A stretch of DNA of 8,921 bases. Source: a bacterium. Its GTDB lineage: Bacteria; Patescibacteriota; Minisyncoccia; Phycocordibacterales; Phycocordibacteraceae. Positions 6,243 through 8,921 of this stretch are shown piece by piece. Where the stretch lies: positions 1-8,921 of the forward strand of contig JAKAMJ010000021.1 in NCBI GenBank assembly GCA_021812955.1, given 5' to 3'. The notes beneath the pieces are model-generated. The model was not told the origin of the DNA and searched no databases. It saw only the letters and a program-made list of their open reading frames with translations. The stretch's first letter is position 1. Every line of letters begins with the position of its first letter. Position numbers and translations under genes: made by a program.

Positions 6243-8043
6243 GGCGGCCTTTCTCCTGCTTTATCGCGATGAGCTGTGACGGGTCTGAGGTGATTATCTG
6301 GTCTTCCGTGTAGGAAGCGACGATCTTGATGGCGACATGCTTCATGCCGGCGAAGAACAGCCCTTCGCCTACGCCAGCCTCGAGCAAGAGGTATTTTTCT
6401 TCGTCGGTCAGATTGAATGTCTGCTGGAGTGCGTTTATAGTCGTAGGCGATTGCTTCAGGAGGAGCTGGAGCGAGGAGTTAGTTAGGATGGGAAGCCCGT
6501 ACGGGCTCTTGAGGAAGTCTTCGACGTCCTGCGTGATGGTGCAGACTCCGAGATAGTATTTCCTTCCGCGCTTGGCAAGCGAGTATAGGAACGAAGCGGT
6601 ATCCTCGCTTTTCATCATCCACCAAGCCTCGTCTATTATGAGCAGGCGTTTCTTCAGGTCGTGGCGTACCTCGTTCCAGATGTAATGCGTGATGATGTAC
6701 ATCGCGATCGGCTTAAGCTCGTCTTCCATGTCGCGCACGGAGAAGACGGCGAACTGCTGCTTCAGGTTTATATTGGTCGGCTGGTTCATGAATCCTGCCC
6801 AAGTGCCGTGAGTGTATTTCGAAAGCCGTTCGATGAGCGAGTCGCTACCCTCCATGCCGGAGAGCACTTGCTCGAAGTCGGATAGGAGCGGCGGCTCAGC
6901 GCCGGTGAAGTCCACGTCGCCAGTGATGTCCTTCAGGGCGTACGTCTCGCTGATAGCATGGTCGACGATCGCGTCCTCTTCGGGCGATAGGCCGCCGAGC
7001 ATGATGCGGAAGAGGCCGACGAGCGAGATGATGTTCGAGCGCAGGATGTCTTTCGGGTCTTCCCCTTCGCGCACGGGCGGCAGGTCGAACGGGTTGATAT
7101 GGCTCTCGGACGAGAGCGAGATATTGAATGACCGTCCGCCGGTGGCGTCTGCCAGCTGTTCGTATTCGCGCTCAGGGTCTATCACGATGACGTCGGTGTC
7201 GAACATGAGCGAGCGGAGTATCTCTAGCTTCGTGGCATAGCTTTTCCCCGAGCCGGATTTTGCGAAGACGACAGAATTGTAGTTCTCGAGGGAGAAGCGG
7301 TCGAAGAGGATGAGCGATGAGTTGTGGCGGTTGATGCCATAGAGGATTCCGCGGTCGCTGGTGAGGTCGAACGAGACGAACGGGAATATCGACGAGAGCG
7401 GAGAGGAGTTCAGCTTCGAGTTGACGAGAAGCTCGTCGGTACCGAGCGGCAGGCACGACCGGAATCCCTGCTCCTGCTGGAAGAGGGCCGGTTTGGTGTA
7501 TACGAGCTTGGCGTCCAGGATGCCTCGGATATCCCCTTCCGTCTTCGCGATCTCTTCTTTCGTGTCGCCGTAGAGTGCGAGATAGAGGCCGACGTTAAAC
7601 AGCTTCTCCTGGGCTTGCTGCAGGCTGTCTCGCAGCTCCTCGAGGTCTTGATACGCAGTGTCGAGCATAGGGTCGCGCACGAGCCCTTTCGATTCCCGCT
7701 CGTTTATCTGGCTCTGCACCTCGGCGACCTTCTTCTGGAAATCGCGCAACGCCGACTCGGTGTCTACCGGGTGTATGAATATGGATGCGTCGAACACCTT
7801 GTCTAGGTCGATGACCGGAGAGAACCAGCTGTCGGACAGGAAGCGCGGATACGAGACGGTGTAGAACGTGCGGACGAACTTCTCGCCGAGCTCTATCTCG
7901 CGCGAGCCGATGTTGAGCGCGGTGGGGGCGATGGTGTCTACGAGGTCGAGCGAGCTCTGCTTGTATATGTCACGCGGGAGGACGGGAGTCATTTCCGGAG
8001 CTGCCTCCTTGTTCTTCTTGGTGAGAAAGTCGAGTAGCGCCAT
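6223..8043 (-). CDS. virB4: VirB4-family type IV secretion ATPase
   Basis: VirB4/TraC-type ATPases are membrane-associated hexameric motors that power pilus assembly and substrate transfer in type IV secretion systems. The 606-residue product has a VirB4-type N-terminal region (about 50-200), including a coiled-coil-like stretch DFQKKVAEVQSQINERESKG (101-120) and 140-150. The motor domain follows: Walker A FAKSGSGKSYAT (260-271), the following strand DVIVIDPEREYEQL (284-297), INPFDLP (316-322), Walker B RLLIIDEAWWMM (466-477), and QDVEDFLKSPYG (505-516), matching the VirB4 motif after Walker B. All key nucleotide-binding residues are present. ATG 8043 is chosen because the protein begins there with MALLDFLTKKNKE. 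No Shine-Dalgarno sequence is seen; instead an AT-only-like leader precedes it. It overlaps the next gene by 20 bases. Family assignment is firm; which substrate it moves is unknown. Confidence 0.95.
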   Translation of the reverse strand: MALLDFLTKKNKEAAPEMTPVLPRDIYKQSSLDLVDTIAPTALNIGSREIELGEKFVRTFYTVSYPRFLSDSWFSPVIDLDKVFDASIFIHPVDTESALRDFQKKVAEVQSQINERESKGLVRDPMLDTAYQDLEELRDSLQQAQEKLFNVGLYLALYGDTKEEIAKTEGDIRGILDAKLVYTKPALFQQEQGFRSCLPLGTDELLVNSKLNSSPLSSIFPFVSFDLTSDRGILYGINRHNSSLILFDRFSLENYNSVVFAKSGSGKSYATKLEILRSLMFDTDVIVIDPEREYEQLADATGGRSFNISLSSESHINPFDLPPVREGEDPKDILRSNIISLVGLFRIMLGGLSPEEDAIVDHAISETYALKDITGDVDFTGAEPPLLSDFEQVLSGMEGSDSLIERLSKYTHGTWAGFMNQPTNINLKQQFAVFSVRDMEDELKPIAMYIITHYIWNEVRHDLKKRLLIIDEAWWMMKSEDTASFLYSLAKRGRKYYLGVCTITQDVEDFLKSPYGLPILTNSSLQLLLKQSPTTINALQQTFNLTDEEKYLLLEAGVGEGLFFAGMKHVAIKIVASYTEDQIITSDPSQLIAIKQEKGRHAAERR

Positions 8044-8082
8044 AATGAAATATTTAAATGCTTAAAAATTTAAATGAAATGC
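8044..8082 (-). promoter_or_regulatory. AT-rich leader of virB4 with short direct repeats
   Basis: This 39-bp gap between the TraC-like gene and virB4 contains only a handful of G/C bases, while the surroundings are GC-rich. ATTTAAATG occurs twice on the plus strand (8052-8060 and 8068-8076), and AATGAAAT occurs twice (8044-8051 and 8073-8080). ATTTAAAT is self-complementary. No Shine-Dalgarno sequence precedes ATG 8043. It may act as an unstructured translation-initiation leader, an internal promoter, or a protein binding site; the sequence does not decide. Confidence 0.45.
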
Positions 8083-8715
8083 TCATTGGTCGAGGCGGAT
8101 CGGGTTCTCAAGCTCGCCCGGGTTGAACGAACGGTACAAGAGCTCGATTATCTCTTCCGTCCCGAGCGGGACGGCGCGCACTCCAGTGCCGCCCAGGCCG
8201 GCGCTTACGAGCGAGAGCCGCTGCTCTAGCTGCGCGCTGTCTTCTTCGAATGACGAGGCGTCCGGCGTTTCGCGCGCTGTGGTGTCGTGCTTCAGGAAGC
8301 CGAGCGCCTTCGTCGCGTTCAGGCTCGGCGTGTAGGGCACGACTATGTAGAACGATTTGGTCATGATGTTCGTCTGGTCGGCGAACGTGCGGACGAACTC
8401 GATGTATTCGCGGAGCTGGATGCGCATTAGTTCGGATTTCTGGGTCGGCGCTTTTTCCTCGAGAAGCCCGATATACGGACGCAAGTCCATCTTGCGGGAA
8501 TTGATGACTATCTGGATCGAGAAGTCTATGGTGTTGAGGAAGTTCTGAAACCCCTGGATGATCGCGTGCTGCTCATCTGCAGATTTGAGACCGAAGTTTA
8601 TCGCGGAGCAGATGAGGATGCCGCGATAGCCTCCGTCTTTCATGACGATGATGCCGTTGCGGATCTCCTTGATCGGCACGAATTGCTGCGTCCTTCCGGC
8701 GTTTTCAGTGTTCAT
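8083..8715 (-). CDS. TraC/VirB4 N-terminal-domain-like protein
   Basis: A 210-residue soluble protein resembling the stand-alone TraC-like proteins found next to virB4 in Patescibacteria. Such proteins correspond to the N-terminal part of the TraC/VirB4 ATPases but lack the motor. The characteristic opening is QFVPIKEIRNGIIVMKDGGY (11-30) then RGILICSAINFGLKSADEQ (31-49), followed by FQNFLNTIDFSIQIVINSRK (56-75) and YIEFVRTFADQTNIMTKSFY (104-123). A polar loop (145-165) and a C-terminal ELLYRSFNPGE helix end it. There is no Walker A motif, so it is not itself an ATPase. Start ATG 8715 follows a GAGAG purine stretch and lies four bases after the upstream TGA. It probably partners the VirB4 protein encoded next, at the cytoplasmic face of the membrane. 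Family call is from memory of the sequence pattern. Confidence 0.75.
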   Translation of the reverse strand: MNTENAGRTQQFVPIKEIRNGIIVMKDGGYRGILICSAINFGLKSADEQHAIIQGFQNFLNTIDFSIQIVINSRKMDLRPYIGLLEEKAPTQKSELMRIQLREYIEFVRTFADQTNIMTKSFYIVVPYTPSLNATKALGFLKHDTTARETPDASSFEEDSAQLEQRLSLVSAGLGGTGVRAVPLGTEEIIELLYRSFNPGELENPIRLDQ

Positions 8716-8719
8716 GGCG

Positions 8720-8921
8720 TCATTTCTCTCGGGAGGACAACGCCTCCTGGGACTTTATGTCGAGCGACCAGGCGAGCTCCGAGAGCTTTCCGCGCGTGAG
8801 CCGAGGCGCCCGCACTCCTGGCCCCGCCGCTGTGCCCGGTACTTCCGCCTTTGCTGCGGGCTTCCCTCCTGCAGCCGCCGGCCCCGCTTCTTTCCAGAGC
8901 ATGAGCTTCTTGCCGGTGTAA
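8720..8921 (-). CDS. C-terminal part of a PrgI-like protein (5' end outside the window)
   Basis: The frame is open to the right edge, so this is the end of a larger gene. An ATG at 8902 exists, but the residues before it (YTGKKL, then MLWKEAG) continue the frame and resemble the end of PrgI-family proteins, where a compact membrane domain finishes in an aromatic/Lys-rich Y-x-x-x-K-x-x-x-W-K stretch. Then comes an Ala/Pro/Gly-rich low-complexity linker (AAAGGKPAAKAEVPGTAAGP) and a charged tail RLTRGKLSELAWSLDIKSQE. PrgI is a small inner-membrane T4SS component (VirB3-like in place) normally encoded directly upstream of VirB4-type genes, which fits the order here. It ends in TGA four bases before the TraC-like start. 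The PrgI call is inference from about 12 residues plus context; the reality of a coding frame is more certain. Confidence 0.5.
   Translation of the reverse strand, partial: YTGKKLMLWKEAGPAAAGGKPAAKAEVPGTAAGPGVRAPRLTRGKLSELAWSLDIKSQEALSSREK

Noticed and set aside
7324..7806. Plus-strand frame of 160 codons opposite virB4
   Set aside because: Antisense to well-conserved VirB4 sequence; Glu/Arg/Leu-rich product typical of a shadow frame.
6223..8043. Conjugative coupling protein (VirD4/TraD) instead of VirB4
   Set aside because: The long N-terminal soluble region, absence of N-terminal membrane helices, and the DEAWWMM Walker B fit VirB4, not VirD4.
1..8921. CRISPR array, tRNA, rRNA, insertion sequence or integrase
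   Set aside because: No regularly spaced repeats, no tRNA-like cloverleaf or rRNA-like stretch noticed, and no transposase or recombinase motif in any frame.

Overview
The window looks like chromosomal DNA from a Patescibacteria/CPR bacterium, most probably a Parcubacteria-type (Paceibacteria) lineage. This is inferred from three things: the gene content (a short dnaA, rpmH, rnpA, yidC block without yidD); a relaxase-free type IV secretion (T4SS)-like gene set built around VirB4, typical of these genomes; and short, tightly packed proteins in fairly GC-rich DNA. TGA is used as an ordinary stop (for example at the ends of dnaA, the TraC-like gene and the Ig-like gene), so the UGA-glycine code of Gracilibacteria/Absconditabacteria does not apply. 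The exact taxon cannot be settled by eye.

Left part (1-2714): dnaA lies on the minus strand and ends at 53. Three DnaA-box-like 9-mers lie within its last ~90 bp and the 52 bp downstream, so the left edge probably touches oriC. A 95-bp divergent intergenic region (1406-1500) separates dnaA from the plus-strand genes rpmH (ribosomal protein L34), rnpA (RNase P protein) and yidC (membrane insertase). These three are tightly spaced and presumably one transcript, from a good promoter candidate (extended -10 with a spaced -35) at 1446-1474.

Middle (2715-2793): the convergent junction between yidC and the minus-strand operon is mostly filled by a perfect 49-bp palindrome whose arms are themselves palindromic. 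It has no T-tract.

Right part (2794-8921): one minus-strand operon, entering from beyond the right edge and read right to left. It encodes a partial protein resembling the C-terminus of PrgI; a 210-aa TraC/VirB4 N-domain-like protein; a 606-aa VirB4-type ATPase; a 216-aa multi-pass membrane protein; a 333-aa secreted protein with probable Ig-like domains; a 198-aa VirB2-like pilin candidate with a Cys-containing tail; and a 398-aa membrane-anchored protein with propeller-like beta repeats. Most junctions are overlaps or gaps of 2-4 bp; the exception is the 39-bp AT-rich leader before virB4. Inferred picture: VirB4 and its partner power an inner-membrane channel (PrgI-like and 216-aa proteins) that assembles or exports the pilin-like and Ig-like surface proteins. 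No relaxase, coupling protein (VirD4) or VirB6/VirB8-type gene is visible here, so conjugation itself is not shown. No gap over 300 bp lacks a gene.
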